Assembly (NCBI RefSeq): GCF_017308075.1
Contig: NZ_JAFKFX010000029.1
Span: 62,001-126,000, forward strand
Direction of reading: 5' to 3'
DNA from: Allobosea sp.
Lineage (GTDB): Bacteria > Pseudomonadota > Alphaproteobacteria > Rhizobiales > Beijerinckiaceae
Length of the DNA stretch: 64,000 bases
The position numbers and the translations under genes are program-made. Numbering within the stretch: position 1 is the first letter of the stretch; every line of letters begins with the position of its first letter. The notes under the pieces are model-generated. The model did no database searches and had not been told where the DNA came from. It worked only from the letters and a program-made list of their open reading frames with translations. Below are positions 34,945-45,164 of this stretch, piece after piece.

Positions 34945-35532
34945 TCAAGAAAGAGAAGCCGGCGGATCGATCCAACCGATATTGCCGTCGCGGCGGCGGT
35001 ATACGACGTTCATGCGACCATTGCCAGCGTGGCGGAAGATGACGACCGGCGCGCCCGTCATGTCGAGCTCGGCCACTGCGTCACCCACCGTCATCTGATG
35101 CAGGGATTTCGTTGATTCGGCCACGATCACCGGGTTTTCGCCGACGAGATCCGCATCATGTTCCTCGACGTCCTGGTCGGGAGCCGCGATGACATAGCTG
35201 GGGATGGCGAGCCCGGCCTCGCGCCCGTTCATCGCCGCGGAACGATCCTTCAACCGGCGCTTGTAGCGGCGCAGCCGCTTCTCGATCCGCTCGGCCATCT
35301 TTTCGAGGCTGGCATAGGGATCATGCGCGATGGCCGAGGCTTCGAGCGTGATGCCGGAGGAGAGATGCAGGACACCATCCGTCTTGAACGCCGTTCCGTC
35401 CTTGCCGACGGTGACGTGCCCCTGATAGCCGCCCTCGTAATACTTGCTCAGGGCTGCCGCCACGCGCGCTTCGGCCTGGCCACGCAGGGCCTCGCCGACA
35501 TCGAGATTCTTGCCGGAGATTCGCAAGCTCAT
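34945..35532 (-). CDS. hpf: Ribosome hibernation promoting factor, long form
   Basis: A 195-aa protein. The N-terminal ~100 residues form the YfiA/HPF fold (MSLRISGKNLDVGEALR to the RIEKRLRRYKRRLKD basic helix). The C-terminal ~55 residues (VGDAVAELDMTGAPVVIFRHAGNGRMNVVYRRRDGNIGWIDPP) form the dimerisation domain of long HPF, which lets it make 100S ribosome dimers alone. It lies between rpoN and ptsN. Confidence 0.94.
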   Translation of the reverse strand: MSLRISGKNLDVGEALRGQAEARVAAALSKYYEGGYQGHVTVGKDGTAFKTDGVLHLSSGITLEASAIAHDPYASLEKMAERIEKRLRRYKRRLKDRSAAMNGREAGLAIPSYVIAAPDQDVEEHDADLVGENPVIVAESTKSLHQMTVGDAVAELDMTGAPVVIFRHAGNGRMNVVYRRRDGNIGWIDPPASLS

Positions 35533-35753
35533 GGAGTGCTTCCCCTTCTTGTCGCCATGGCCAGTGGTCGGCCATCTACTGGAGGTAAGGACGGGGTTGC
35601 CGGCTTGTCAATGAGCCGGAAGGCGGGTGCTTCGAAGGGACTGCTCCGAAATTGACACCTGCCGCTAGGGCACCGAAAGCACCCGAGGCAGGACAAGCTC
35701 CCGCCTCTGCCAGCCGCCCGTGCAGAGCTCTTCCGGGCCGGCCGTGGCCGCTC

Positions 35754-37286
35754 TCAGCGCCCGCCTCCGGCCATGGCGAGTTTCTCGCGACGGCGCTCCA
35801 TCGAGGATGGGATGCGCAGCGATTCGCGGTATTTCGCGACGGTTCGCCGGGCGATATCGATGCCGCTCGCCTTCAGCCTGGTGACGATCGCGTCATCCGA
35901 AAGGATCCCGGACGCGCTCTCCTCGTCGATCATCTGCTTGATCCGGTAACGCACCGCCTCGGCGGAATGGGCCTCGCCATAACCGGTGGCGGCGATCGCG
36001 GCCGAGAAAAAATACTTCATCTCGAAGACGCCGCGCGGGCAGCCCAGATACTTGTTCGAGGTTACGCGCGACACCGTCGATTCGTGCATGCCGATCGCGT
36101 CGGCGACGGTCTTGAGATTCAACGGCCGCAAATGCTCGACGCCATGGGCGAAGAACCCGTCCTGCTGCCGCACGATCTCGCTGGCCACCTTGAGGATGGT
36201 GCGGGCACGCTGTTCGAGCGATCGGGTCAGCCAGTTCGCGGTCTGCAGGCATTCGGCGATGAAGGCCTTGTCCTCGTCATTGCGCGCCGCGCGCGAGACA
36301 CGGGCATGGTAGGTCTGGTTGACCAGCACCCGTGGCAGCGTGTCGGGGTTGAGGTCAATCAGCCAGGAGCCATCCGGCGCCGCGCGGATGAAGACGTCCG
36401 GCACCACCGTCTCGGCCGCCGAACCGCCGAAGGCTCGGCCCGGCTTCGGGTCGAGGCGCCTGATCTCGGCGACCATATCGGCGATGTCCTCGTCGTCGAC
36501 GCCGCAGATGCGCTTCAGCGCGGCATAATCACGCTTGGCGAGCAGCGGCAGATTGGCGAGCAGGGCCTGCATGGCGGGGTCGTAGCGATCGCGGTCGCGC
36601 AGCTGGATGGCGAGGCACTCGCCGACGTCGCGCGCCGCGACACCACTCGGATCGAAACCCTGGACGAGGCGCAGAACCGCCTCGACCATGGCCTCGTCGA
36701 CGCCCAGCCGCGACGCGATCTCGGCCAGCGGCTCGGCGAGATAGCCGGCATCGTCGACCCCGTCGATGATGTGCCGCCCGATCAGGCGCTCGGCTGGCGA
36801 GGCCACGGCAAGGTCGAGCTGGGCGGCGAGATGCTCGTGCAGCGAGAGCTCGGCGGTCAGGCTCGACTCGAAGCCCTCGGGGCCATCCTCGAAGGAGCCG
36901 CCATTGCCGCCATAGGCCCCGCCGGTGATCGGCAGGCTGTCGGCGCCACGGCTGTCGAGCCGCGCAACCTGCGGCTGCTCGCTCTGGAAGACGTTCTCCA
37001 GCCCGGTGCCGAGCCGGCCTTCGATGCCCTCCTGGGTGTTCAGGCTCTCGGCCCGCTCATAGCTTGCCTGGTCGGCAGCCAGCACAGCCTCGTTGGCGGC
37101 CCCGGGCAGCGCCGGCTCGCCGGCCTCGTCACCGCGCTCGAGCAACGGGTTCCGCTCGAGCTCGCCCTCGACGAAACTCTGCAATTCGAGATGGGAAAGC
37201 TGGAGGAGCTTGATCGCCTGCAGAAGCTGCGGCGTCATCACCAGGGATTGCCCCTGGCGCAACTCCATGCGCGGCATCATCGCCAT
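35754..37286 (-). CDS. rpoN: RNA polymerase sigma-54 factor
   Basis: A 510-aa sigma-54. The activator-interacting region I begins LRQGQSLVMTPQLLQAIKLLQ, an acidic/variable region II follows, and a DNA-binding C-terminus carries the invariant RpoN box ARRTVAKYRE near residues 488-497. Several ATGs cluster at the start; 37286 follows an AAGG at fair spacing. It belongs to the series lptC-lptA-lptB-rpoN-hpf-ptsN, with 264 bp between lptB and rpoN that could hold a separate promoter. Confidence 0.97.
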   Translation of the reverse strand: MAMMPRMELRQGQSLVMTPQLLQAIKLLQLSHLELQSFVEGELERNPLLERGDEAGEPALPGAANEAVLAADQASYERAESLNTQEGIEGRLGTGLENVFQSEQPQVARLDSRGADSLPITGGAYGGNGGSFEDGPEGFESSLTAELSLHEHLAAQLDLAVASPAERLIGRHIIDGVDDAGYLAEPLAEIASRLGVDEAMVEAVLRLVQGFDPSGVAARDVGECLAIQLRDRDRYDPAMQALLANLPLLAKRDYAALKRICGVDDEDIADMVAEIRRLDPKPGRAFGGSAAETVVPDVFIRAAPDGSWLIDLNPDTLPRVLVNQTYHARVSRAARNDEDKAFIAECLQTANWLTRSLEQRARTILKVASEIVRQQDGFFAHGVEHLRPLNLKTVADAIGMHESTVSRVTSNKYLGCPRGVFEMKYFFSAAIAATGYGEAHSAEAVRYRIKQMIDEESASGILSDDAIVTRLKASGIDIARRTVAKYRESLRIPSSMERRREKLAMAGGGR

Positions 37287-37550
37287 AGACGGCCTTCACT
37301 CCAACTCCTGCAAGACCCGGCCGGCACGCCAATCTGCCGGCACGCTTCTTGCTTGAAGCAGAACCCTACCCGCCTCGGCGGATGAGGTCAAAGGCCGATC
37401 CGCCGCAGCCTGACGTCCTGAAGCGAGGCGCCAGTGCAGCGCACCGAGAGGTGAAATCCACTCTTCGGGCGCATCCGATGCCTTCACGATGAGGCAGATT
37501 GCCAATCCGCATCCGACAGGACGCCCGGCGATCCGGGCCGGAAACCGCTT

Positions 37551-38531
37551 TCAGAGCCGGAAATCCTCGCCGAGATAGACGCGGCGGACGTCCGCATTGG
37601 CGATGATCTCGGCCGGCGAGCCCTCGGTCAGCACGCGGCCGGAATGGATGATATAGGCGCGATCGACCAGACCCAGCGTCTCGCGGACATTGTGGTCGGT
37701 GATCAGCACGCCGATGCCGCGATCGGTCAGCTGCCGGACCAGTTCCTGGATGTCACCGACGGCGATCGGGTCGATGCCGGCGAAAGGCTCGTCGAGCAGA
37801 ATGAAGGAAGGCCGGCCGGCCAGCGCGCGGGCGATCTCGCAACGGCGGCGCTCGCCGCCGGAGAGTGCGATCGAAGGCGCCTTGCGCAGGCGGGTGATGT
37901 TGAACTCGTCGAGCAGCTTGTCTAGCTCGCGCTCGCGCTTCTTGCGGTTGGGCTCGACCACCTCGAGGACCGCCCGGATATTGTCCTCGACCGAGAGACC
38001 GCGAAAGATCGAAGCTTCCTGCGGGAGATAGCCGATGCCGAGCCGGGCGCGCTGGTACATCGGCAGATTGGTGATGTCGTTTCCTTCGAGCGAGATCACG
38101 CCCATATCGGCCCCGACCAGGCCGGTGATCATATAGAAGATCGTGGTCTTGCCGGCGCCGTTCGGCCCGAGCAGGCCGACGGCCTCGCCATTGCGGACAT
38201 AGAGCGACGCCTCGCTCACGACATTGCGGGCTCCATAGCTCTTGCGCAGCCCGCTGACGGCGAGGATGCCAGGTCCGCCGATCGAGGACGCGACCGGCTC
38301 CGCCCCCGCGAACGGCTCGCTCGCCCGGGTATCGCCCTTCCTGCCGAAGAACCGACCGAGGCGCGAGAACACACCACCGCCGCCGGGCGACGCCACGGCT
38401 GCGGCCGAGGCTTGCGAACGCTGCGGGCTTGCGACGGTTTCGGCGGGCGATGGCGGGGAGATCGTCACGGGAAAGGGCGTAACCTGCTGTTTTTCGGCAC
38501 GGCGTGTGCTCTGGTATTCGAGGCGTTCCAA
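37551..38531 (-). CDS. lptB: LPS export ABC transporter ATP-binding protein LptB with N-terminal extension
   Basis: A 326-aa reading frame whose ATPase core starts near residue 88 (ILAVSGLRKSYG). Walker A is GPNGAGKTT, the signature is LSGGERRR, Walker B is FILLDEPFAGIDP, and LITDHNVRETL is the H-loop block specific to LptB. The core is about 240 residues, as usual. The first ~85 residues are low-complexity (Ser/Ala/Pro/Gly-rich with a short basic segment) and start from a TTG at 38531. No ATG lies in the extension; a GTG near VTISPPSP is an alternative start. It powers extraction of LPS from the inner membrane with LptFG, which are not in this window. Confidence 0.93.
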   Translation of the reverse strand: MERLEYQSTRRAEKQQVTPFPVTISPPSPAETVASPQRSQASAAAVASPGGGGVFSRLGRFFGRKGDTRASEPFAGAEPVASSIGGPGILAVSGLRKSYGARNVVSEASLYVRNGEAVGLLGPNGAGKTTIFYMITGLVGADMGVISLEGNDITNLPMYQRARLGIGYLPQEASIFRGLSVEDNIRAVLEVVEPNRKKRERELDKLLDEFNITRLRKAPSIALSGGERRRCEIARALAGRPSFILLDEPFAGIDPIAVGDIQELVRQLTDRGIGVLITDHNVRETLGLVDRAYIIHSGRVLTEGSPAEIIANADVRRVYLGEDFRL

Positions 38532-38573
38532 ACTGGCAACGCCCTCATCATCACGAAATGCCGTGCGGCGGGA

Positions 38574-39290
38574 TCAGTTCGTCGGGGTGGCGGGCTTGGC
38601 CGCCGCACCCGGCTTCTCCTTGCCGGCCTCGGCCGAATTGGGCACGAAGAAGCCCTGCACGCGGCCGCCCGGCTTCGTGTCGACATTGGCGATGCCGGTC
38701 TGCGTGTCATAGACGAGGCGCTCGCCGCGGGTGATGTTCGGGCCGTCGTTCAGCGCGACATTGCCGGTCATGATCACCTTGTTGTTGGCACGGTCGAAGA
38801 CCGCGTTATCCGAGGTCGCGGCCTGGGTCTTCGAGACGACGGTCACGGGCCCCGCGCATTCGATGCGCTTGATCGCGCCATCGTTCGAGGAAGGCGCGGC
38901 GCCCGCCGCCGGGGCCGGCGCAGGCGCGGTGCGCTTGCCGGCGCCGTTCTGGCCACGCCCCTCATAGAACACCGTCATGGTCGAGCAGCGAACCGTGGTC
39001 TCGCCCTGGACGGCGACGACATTGCCGGAGAAGATCGCCTTGTTGTCCTTGTCCAACACGTCGAGCTTGTCGGCGTCGATCTTGATCGGCTCCTTGCTGT
39101 CGCCACCCATGCCGCCGAAGGGCGAACCCGGAGCGCCGCCACGCGCCTTGGCCGGGGCGGCCGCAGGCTTGGCGGCCGGCTGCGCCGGCGCCGCGCCGGA
39201 CCTGGCTGGGGCCTGCTGCTGAGCCTGCGCCGCCGAAGGCAGCCAGAAGAGTGCGGACATCGCTGCGAAGAGGAGGGTTGTAGGTTTCAT
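38574..39290 (-). CDS. lptA: LPS transport periplasmic protein LptA (OstA-like)
   Basis: A 238-aa exported protein with a signal peptide ending at AQA (residue 23). A Pro/Ala-rich linker (about 24-65) leads to an OstA/LptA beta-jellyroll starting EPIKIDADKLDVLDKDNKAIFSGNVVAVQG. A second low-complexity Pro/Ala insertion interrupts the domain around residues 115-135. It bridges LptC and the outer membrane LptD for LPS transit. The gene sits between lptC and lptB. Confidence 0.9.
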   Translation of the reverse strand: MKPTTLLFAAMSALFWLPSAAQAQQQAPARSGAAPAQPAAKPAAAPAKARGGAPGSPFGGMGGDSKEPIKIDADKLDVLDKDNKAIFSGNVVAVQGETTVRCSTMTVFYEGRGQNGAGKRTAPAPAPAAGAAPSSNDGAIKRIECAGPVTVVSKTQAATSDNAVFDRANNKVIMTGNVALNDGPNITRGERLVYDTQTGIANVDTKPGGRVQGFFVPNSAEAGKEKPGAAAKPATPTN

Positions 39291-39333
39291 CGCCGACCTG
39301 TCATTCGCTTGAGCTTCACTTTCGGCCCGCCTC

Positions 39334-40140
39334 TCAGCGCTGCGGCGCCGGTGCGGTCGCAGCCCCCGCCTCCGCGGCGGGCCGCAGCAGATCGGGATTG
39401 GGCGTGCTGCCCTGGCGCTCCGGACCGGCCAGGCTGTTGGCCGGCGCGTTCTCGATCACGACACGCACCCGCCCCTCGAACACGATCAGGCCCCCGTTAT
39501 CCTTAACATCGAGTGTATCGGCATTGACCGTGGTGGTGCCGAGATTGACAGTGACCGGCTCGCGCGACAACACGGTGCCGGCCTTGAAGTCGACATCCGC
39601 CGTCCGCATCTGCACGTCATAGCCCGATTCCGTCCGGATCTTGACGTCGTCGACCAGCTTCAGCTTCTCCTTCTGCTGGTCGAAATGGCCGCTGCGCGCA
39701 TTGACCGTGACCCAGCCATCCTCGGATTTCATCTGGACCCGCGCCGTCATCTTCACCAGCTCGATCTGGGTGGGGTTGCGGATGTCCTGAAGGGCGGACT
39801 CGGCCGTGACCACGTAGGGGCTGTTATCCTTGCGATAGCCGGCAAGCTTAGGGGCCTCCATCACGACCTTGCCGCCGGACAGCCCGATCGAGCCGAGCGA
39901 GAGATTGCCGACCTCGCGCAGCGGGCTGAGGAAGGGAGCGACGATCAGGCCGAGCACGGCCACGACCGCACCGACCGGGATGGCGCGCCGCAGCAGCCGC
40001 ACCAGGCCGGAATGGCGGCGCGCCGCCTTGAACGCCGCCTGCCGCGCCCGCGCCTGCTTTGCCAGTGTTGCCGCCATGTCAGGCGATGTCATTGCCAAGG
40101 TCATGCCCCGCCCATTGCCAGCCGCCGGCGGCTTTTTCAT
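39334..40140 (-). CDS. lptC: LPS export protein LptC
   Basis: A 268-aa bitopic inner-membrane protein with one transmembrane helix at about residues 54-73 (AIPVGAVVAVLGLIVAPFL) and a periplasmic LptC/OstA-like beta domain (KLAGYRKDNSPYVVTAESALQDIRNP and following). The ATG at 40140 has a GGGTGGGTG upstream. It precedes lptA by 43 bp. Confidence 0.88.
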   Translation of the reverse strand: MKKPPAAGNGRGMTLAMTSPDMAATLAKQARARQAAFKAARRHSGLVRLLRRAIPVGAVVAVLGLIVAPFLSPLREVGNLSLGSIGLSGGKVVMEAPKLAGYRKDNSPYVVTAESALQDIRNPTQIELVKMTARVQMKSEDGWVTVNARSGHFDQQKEKLKLVDDVKIRTESGYDVQMRTADVDFKAGTVLSREPVTVNLGTTTVNADTLDVKDNGGLIVFEGRVRVVIENAPANSLAGPERQGSTPNPDLLRPAAEAGAATAPAPQR

Positions 40141-40223
40141 GTCGGCACCCACCCGTCCGGCTGCAAGGCCGCGGGCCACCGGACCGACCGGTCGACGATT
40201 GACCTAGCTGGAATACATCAACT

Positions 40224-40838
40224 TTACGTATGTGCGAAGATGTCGGTTTCAGGCCAGCCGGCGAGATCGAGTTCCGCCCGGACCGGCAGGAAGTCGAAGC
40301 AGGCACTGGCCAGATGAGCCCGCTGCTCTCGCTCGAGCATCACATCCAGCCTGGCCTTCAATGCATGCAGATGCAGCACGTCGGCCGCTGCATAGCTCAG
40401 CTGCGATTCGGAGAGTGTCTCGGCACCCCAGTCGGATGACTGCTGCTGCTTCGACAGATCGATGCCGAGCAGCTCCCTGACCAGATCCTTGAGCCCGTGC
40501 CGGTCGGTATAGGTGCGGACCAGCTTCGAGGCGATCTTGGTGCAGTAGACCGGCGCGGTGACGACGCCGAAGGCCTTCTGCAGCGCGGCGATGTCGAAGC
40601 GGGCGAAGTGGAAGAGCTTCAGCACGCCGGGATCGGCGAGGATGCGGCAGAGATTGGCCGGCGGCGGTACATCCTTCGGGATCTGCACGATATCCGCCGA
40701 ACCATCGCCGCGCGAGAGCTGCACCACGCAGAGCCGGTCGCGCTGCGGGTTGAGACCGAGCGTCTCGGTGTCGATCGCCAGGATCGGCCCGGGCTGGAAA
40801 TCGGCCGGCAGATCGCCGCGATGCAGACGAATGGTCAT
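40224..40838 (-). CDS. nrnC: NrnC-type 3'-5' exoribonuclease (RNase D-like)
   Basis: A 204-aa single-domain DEDDy exonuclease: Asp23 and Glu25 in AIDTETLGL, FHFARFDIAAL as ExoII, and SQLSYAAADVLHLHAL as the ExoIII Tyr/Asp motif. The lack of HRDC domains and the length match NrnC, the alphaproteobacterial nanoRNase that removes dinucleotides (known from Bartonella and Caulobacter relatives). It lies upstream of lptC on the same strand. Confidence 0.88.
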   Translation of the reverse strand: MTIRLHRGDLPADFQPGPILAIDTETLGLNPQRDRLCVVQLSRGDGSADIVQIPKDVPPPANLCRILADPGVLKLFHFARFDIAALQKAFGVVTAPVYCTKIASKLVRTYTDRHGLKDLVRELLGIDLSKQQQSSDWGAETLSESQLSYAAADVLHLHALKARLDVMLEREQRAHLASACFDFLPVRAELDLAGWPETDIFAHT

Positions 40839-41029
40839 GGTGTGGAATCAACCCTTGCGAATACTGGCCGCTCACCGTCCAGGCGGGCGGCCCTTGCCAG
40901 CTAGCGAGCCGACCGGCGCCAGACAAGCCTTTTCTCGCTGCAACTGTCCGGAGAAAATTAACCCTTCATTCACCATATCTTTCATTTCGCGGCCAAGACG
41001 TGCCAAGGTTGGTGATCGGAGCCCAACTC

Positions 41030-41458
41030 ATGTCCGTCATCCGCCTGTTCACCGATCTCGATGGCCGCATCGGCCTGCGCCAGTTCTGGCTCGGCAGCAT
41101 TGCGCTGGCGCTCTGCCTGTTCTTGGTGCAATGGGCGGCGCCGCGCCTGGTCGAGATGCCTATGGCGATGAGCATCATCGCCTTCACCAAGGCCTTCGCG
41201 CTGTTCCCCTGGGCGGCCCTGGCCGCCAAGCGCGCCACCGACCGCGGCGGCTCGGCGCAATTCGGCATCTTTCTCGTCTGCGCCATCGTGCTGCCGGCCG
41301 AATTGCAGCCGCATCTCGGCTATGCTTGGCGTCCCTCGCTCGATGCGATCTCGACCATCGCCTGGCTGATCGCGCTGGTCGATCTCGGCCTGCTGCCGGG
41401 CGCCAGGCCCGATCGGCAGCTTGCAGCACAGAGGGCTGCTGCTAAACCGGCGTCATGA
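41030..41458 (+). CDS. DUF805-like small membrane protein
   Basis: A 142-aa membrane protein with DUF805 features: [22 protein letters not shown] near the start, [19 protein letters not shown] in the middle, and a final hydrophobic segment near [16 protein letters not shown]. The ATG at 41030 has GGAG upstream and matches the family start. Its stop overlaps the dapE start (ATGA), so expression is coupled. Function unknown. Confidence 0.8.
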   Translation: MSVIRLFTDLDGRIGLRQFWLGSIALALCLFLVQWAAPRLVEMPMAMSIIAFTKAFALFPWAALAAKRATDRGGSAQFGIFLVCAIVLPAELQPHLGYAWRPSLDAISTIAWLIALVDLGLLPGARPDRQLAAQRAAAKPAS

Positions 41459-42654
41459 GCCAGAACAGCACCGCCCCCGCCTTCGACGCCGCCGATCCCG
41501 TAGCCCTGACCCAGGCGCTGATACGCTGCCCCTCGGTGACGCCTGCCGAAGGCGGCGCGCTCGCCTTGCTCGACGCCGTGCTGACGGCGGAGGGTTTCAC
41601 GGTCGACCGGCCGGTGTTCTCGGCGCCCGGCATGCCGGATGTCGAGAATCTCTATGCCCGGATCGGTGCTGACGGACCGGTCCTCGTCATCGCCGGACAT
41701 ACCGACGTCGTGCCGCCCGGGGACCTCGCCGCCTGGACGCGTGATCCTTTCGCGGCAACGATCGTCGACGGCGTCCTCTATGGCCGCGGCGCCTGCGACA
41801 TGAAGGGTGGCCTCGCTGCGATGGTGGCGGCGGCGATCCGCTATCGCCGCGAGAATCCGCAGTCGCACGGATCGGTCGCCTTCCTCATCACCGGCGACGA
41901 GGAAGGCCCGGCCGTCAACGGCACGGTCAAGCTGCTGGAATGGGCGAAAGCGCGCGGCGAGCGCTTCGACCATTGCTTGCTCGGCGAGCCGACCAATCCG
42001 GCGAACATGAGCGACATGATCAAGATCGGCCGGCGCGGCTCGCTGACCGGGAAGCTGACGGTCGCCGGCGTGCAGGGCCATGTCGGCTATCCGCATCTGG
42101 CGCAGAACCCGATCCGCGGCATGGTCCGCCTGCTCGCCGGGCTCGATGCGAGCCCGCTCGACGCCGGCACGGAGCATTTCGACCCGAGCAATCTCGAGGT
42201 GACGACGCTCGATGTCGGCAACCCCGCATCGAACGTGATCCCGGCGCAAGCCAAGGCAGTGTTCAACATCCGCTTCAACGATCTCTGGACGCCCGAGACG
42301 CTCGCCGCCGAGATCGAGCGCCGGCTGCGCGAGGCGGCCGGCAACACGGTGCGCTACGAGATCACCTTCGAGCCGACCAACGCGGTCGCCTTCCTGACCA
42401 AGCCCGGCCCCTTCGTCGCCATGGTCGCCGACGCGGTCGAGGCCGAGACCGGCAAGCGCCCGGCGCTCTCGACGACAGGCGGCACCTCGGATGCACGCTT
42501 CATCAAGAATTACTGCCCGGTCGTCGAATACGGCGTCGTCGGGCAGACCATGCACCAGATCGACGAACGCGTCGCCCTCGTCGATCTCGCGGCCCTGGAG
42601 CGGATCACCCATCGCCTGCTGAGCGCCTATTTCGCCGCAGCACCCACGGCTTGA
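41455..42654 (+). CDS. dapE: Succinyl-diaminopimelate desuccinylase
   Basis: A 399-aa dizinc peptidase-family (M20) enzyme of the lysine/diaminopimelate pathway. Metal ligands and catalytic residues lie in [10 protein letters not shown] (His82), [10 protein letters not shown] (Asp115), TGDEEGPA and GEPTNP, with the GQTMHQIDE block near the end. The dimerisation-domain insert is complete. dapB is also in this window, at 56917, but not in the same operon. Confidence 0.95.
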   Translation: MSQNSTAPAFDAADPVALTQALIRCPSVTPAEGGALALLDAVLTAEGFTVDRPVFSAPGMPDVENLYARIGADGPVLVIAGHTDVVPPGDLAAWTRDPFAATIVDGVLYGRGACDMKGGLAAMVAAAIRYRRENPQSHGSVAFLITGDEEGPAVNGTVKLLEWAKARGERFDHCLLGEPTNPANMSDMIKIGRRGSLTGKLTVAGVQGHVGYPHLAQNPIRGMVRLLAGLDASPLDAGTEHFDPSNLEVTTLDVGNPASNVIPAQAKAVFNIRFNDLWTPETLAAEIERRLREAAGNTVRYEITFEPTNAVAFLTKPGPFVAMVADAVEAETGKRPALSTTGGTSDARFIKNYCPVVEYGVVGQTMHQIDERVALVDLAALERITHRLLSAYFAAAPTA

Positions 42655-42721
42655 CGGAACCTTCCCGGCTCGACATGCTTTAGACGAAAGTCTAATGCCG
42701 TCGAACCCGGAGGGTCTGGCC

Positions 42722-43309
42722 ATGAGGCTTGCTGCCGACGATGTGACGCGCTCGCTGCGGGCCTCATGGCGCCTGCTCTCGGCCGACGCCAAGGCCCTGC
42801 CCGATCTCGACCTTTCCCGCGACGGATTCTGGCGCTCCTATCTGGCGCTGGTCCTGACGGTTCCGGCGATCATCCCGGTGCTGGCGGCCGAGCGGGTGCT
42901 GGCCGGCCTGCCGAACACCGGCCGCCTCTTCGACGCCCCTCTCCTGCTCGCCTCGGTGATCGCAGCCCAGCTTCTGGCCGTCATCACCGTGCCGGCTCTT
43001 CTCGTGCTGCTCGTGCCGGGGCTGCGGCAATCCCCGCGCTTCACCGGCTTCATCATCGCCTGGAACTGGGCGAGCATTCTGTCAGCCGGGCTGATCGCGG
43101 TACCTGCCGCGGTCTTCGCACTCGGCTGGTCGCATGGCGGCATCGCGGTGATCCAGGCCCTCGCCTTCGGCACGATCATCCTGCGGCTGCGCTATTGCGT
43201 GGCGCGCGCCACGTTCGGTGCCGAATCCCGTATTGCCGGGGCGATCGCCTGCGCGAGCCTGCTCGCCGATTACGCGATCATCAGGACTTTCGGACTCGCC
43301 GGGTTCTGA
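42722..43309 (+). CDS. Hypothetical multi-pass membrane protein
   Basis: A 195-aa protein with about five hydrophobic segments after a polar N-terminus of ~35 residues. The ATG at 42722 has a GGAGGG ribosome binding site; an ATG at 42695 is less well placed. No family could be named. Its position 67 bp after dapE on the same strand suggests shared transcription but no shared function. Confidence 0.72.
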   Translation: MRLAADDVTRSLRASWRLLSADAKALPDLDLSRDGFWRSYLALVLTVPAIIPVLAAERVLAGLPNTGRLFDAPLLLASVIAAQLLAVITVPALLVLLVPGLRQSPRFTGFIIAWNWASILSAGLIAVPAAVFALGWSHGGIAVIQALAFGTIILRLRYCVARATFGAESRIAGAIACASLLADYAIIRTFGLAGF

Positions 43310-43339
43310 ACCTCAAGCCTCGGGCCGCGGAAGCGCGGA

Positions 43340-44077
43340 TCAGTAGTCGACACCGTCGAGATAAAGCCCGCAGGGCGGGGCGAGCGCCGCGCATTGCGAA
43401 CGGTCGCGTGCCGCCAGCACCTTGCCGACCTTGTTTTCCGGCCAGCGCCCCATGCCGACCATCTTCAGGCAACCGACCATGGAGCGGACCTGATGGTGCA
43501 GGAAGGAGCGGGCATGGGCGTAGACCACGATCTCGGCGCCCTCGCGCCGGCAATCGAGCCGGTCGAGCGTGCGCAGCGGGCTGTTGGCCTGGCATTCGGC
43601 GGCGCGGAAGGTGGTGAAGTCGTGATGGCCGAGCAGAGCCTTGGCGGCGCAGTCCATCGCCTCGTGATCGAGCCGGACCGGAACATGCCAGACGCGGCCG
43701 GCATCGAGCGCGGGCTGCGCCCGGCGGTCGAGGATACGATAGATGTAATAGCGGCGCTTCGCCGAGATACGGGCGTCGAAGCTGTCCGGCACCGCCTCGG
43801 CGCTCAGCACCGCGACCGGCAGGCGCTTCAGCCTGGCATTGCTGGCGTCGCGCACGACATCGGTGCGCCACTCGCGCTCCAATTCGACATGGGCGACCTG
43901 ATGGGTGGCATGGACGCCGGCATCGGTGCGCCCGGCGCAATGCAGCCGCACGGGGTGGCCGCAGAAGGCCTCGACGGCCTCCTCGACGCTCTGCTGCACG
44001 GAGGGGCCGTTGAGCTGGCGCTGCCAGCCCGAGAACGGGCCGCCATCATATTCGATGACGAGCTTGTAACGCGGCAT
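43340..44077 (-). CDS. truA: tRNA pseudouridine synthase A
   Basis: A 245-aa TruA, which makes pseudouridine at positions 38-40 of the tRNA anticodon arm. The catalytic Asp52 lies in CAGRTDAGVHA. YKLVIEYDGGPFSGWQRQ at the N-terminus and SFLHHQVRSMVGCLKMVG in the C-terminal half are diagnostic. The ATG at 44077 lies 4 nt after the fmt stop. Last gene of def-fmt-truA. Confidence 0.95.
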   Translation of the reverse strand: MPRYKLVIEYDGGPFSGWQRQLNGPSVQQSVEEAVEAFCGHPVRLHCAGRTDAGVHATHQVAHVELEREWRTDVVRDASNARLKRLPVAVLSAEAVPDSFDARISAKRRYYIYRILDRRAQPALDAGRVWHVPVRLDHEAMDCAAKALLGHHDFTTFRAAECQANSPLRTLDRLDCRREGAEIVVYAHARSFLHHQVRSMVGCLKMVGMGRWPENKVGKVLAARDRSQCAALAPPCGLYLDGVDY

Positions 44078-44081
44078 CGCG

Positions 44082-45011
44082 CTAGAGCTTCGCACCGGCG
44101 CTGAGCCGGGCGCCGCGCAGGAACTCGCCGCCGCTCATCGGCGCACGCCCGGCGCGCTGGACCTGGAGCAGCTTCACCGCCCCGACCTTGCAAGCGACAG
44201 TGCCCTCGTCATCGAGCAGGGTGCCCGGCTCGGCGGCGCCGCCGGCGCGTGCCGTGCGCAGCAGCTTGAGCCGCTCCGGGCCCTTGCCGAGATCGACCTC
44301 GACGAAGGCGCCGGGAAAGGGCGAGAGACCGCGCACGAGATCGTGCACCTGCTGCGCCGGCCTGGTCCAGCTCAGCCGCGCCTCCTCATTGCCGATCTTG
44401 CTGGCATAGGTGACGCCTTCCTGCGCCTGCGGCGTGAAGCGCAAGCCCCCACGGCCGAGCGCCGCCAGTGCCCTGACCATCAGGTCGGCGCCGAGCACGG
44501 AGAGCCGGTCATGCATGTCGCCGGCGGTGGCGTCGCTGTCGATGGCCAGGCGCTCGACCATGCCGACCGGGCCGGTATCGAGCCCCTCCTCCATCTTCAT
44601 CACGCAGACGCCGGTCTCGGCGTCGCCGGCCATGATCGCGCGCTGGATCGGGGCGGCGCCGCGCCAGCGCGGCAGCAGCGAGGCGTGCAGGTTGAGGCAG
44701 CCAAGCTCGGGAACCTCGAGGATCGCCTTGGGCAGGATCAGGCCATAGGCGACGACGACCGCGACATCGGCCTGGTGCGAGGCCATGATCTCGGCCGCCT
44801 CGGCGCTCCTCAGCGTCTTCGGCGTGAAGACCGGGATGCCGAAGCGCTCGGCGGTGCGCTGCACCGGCGACGGCTTCAATTCCATGCCGCGCCCGGCCGG
44901 CGCGGGCGCGCGCGTATAGACGGAAACGACCTCGTGGCCCTGGCCGATGATCTCGGTCAGGGTGGGCACGGCGAAGTCCGGCGTGCCCATGAAGATGACG
45001 CGCAAGCTCAT
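44082..45011 (-). CDS. fmt: Methionyl-tRNA formyltransferase
   Basis: A 309-aa enzyme that formylates initiator Met-tRNA with 10-formyl-THF. It begins [16 protein letters not shown], and the catalytic Asn107 and His109 in [16 protein letters not shown] with Asp145 in EEGLDTGPV complete the active site. A C-terminal OB-like domain follows. It sits between def and truA in transcription order, with repeat DNA in the gap to def. Confidence 0.96.
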   Translation of the reverse strand: MSLRVIFMGTPDFAVPTLTEIIGQGHEVVSVYTRAPAPAGRGMELKPSPVQRTAERFGIPVFTPKTLRSAEAAEIMASHQADVAVVVAYGLILPKAILEVPELGCLNLHASLLPRWRGAAPIQRAIMAGDAETGVCVMKMEEGLDTGPVGMVERLAIDSDATAGDMHDRLSVLGADLMVRALAALGRGGLRFTPQAQEGVTYASKIGNEEARLSWTRPAQQVHDLVRGLSPFPGAFVEVDLGKGPERLKLLRTARAGGAAEPGTLLDDEGTVACKVGAVKLLQVQRAGRAPMSGGEFLRGARLSAGAKL

Positions 45012-45041
45012 ACGCGGAATTTACCCCAAACGCGCCCGGCA

Positions 45042-45150
45042 TTCCGGGCGTAGCGAAGCGAAGACCCGGAGGCCATCGAAGGTCTCCGGCATTCTACGAT
45101 GGATTCCGGAGCGGTGCCGCTCACGCGGCTCGTCCGGAATGACGGTGTGT
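45042..45150. repeat. Intergenic repeat related to the CATTCCGG family
   Basis: Begins ATTCCGGGCGTAGCGAAGCG and ends CGTCCGGAATGAC, with a GGTCTCCGG..GGATTCCGGAG interior. It fills most of the gap between def and fmt. The terminal blocks resemble those at 32002-32142. Confidence 0.5.
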
Positions 45151-45164
45151 TTCGTCGCCCTGGC

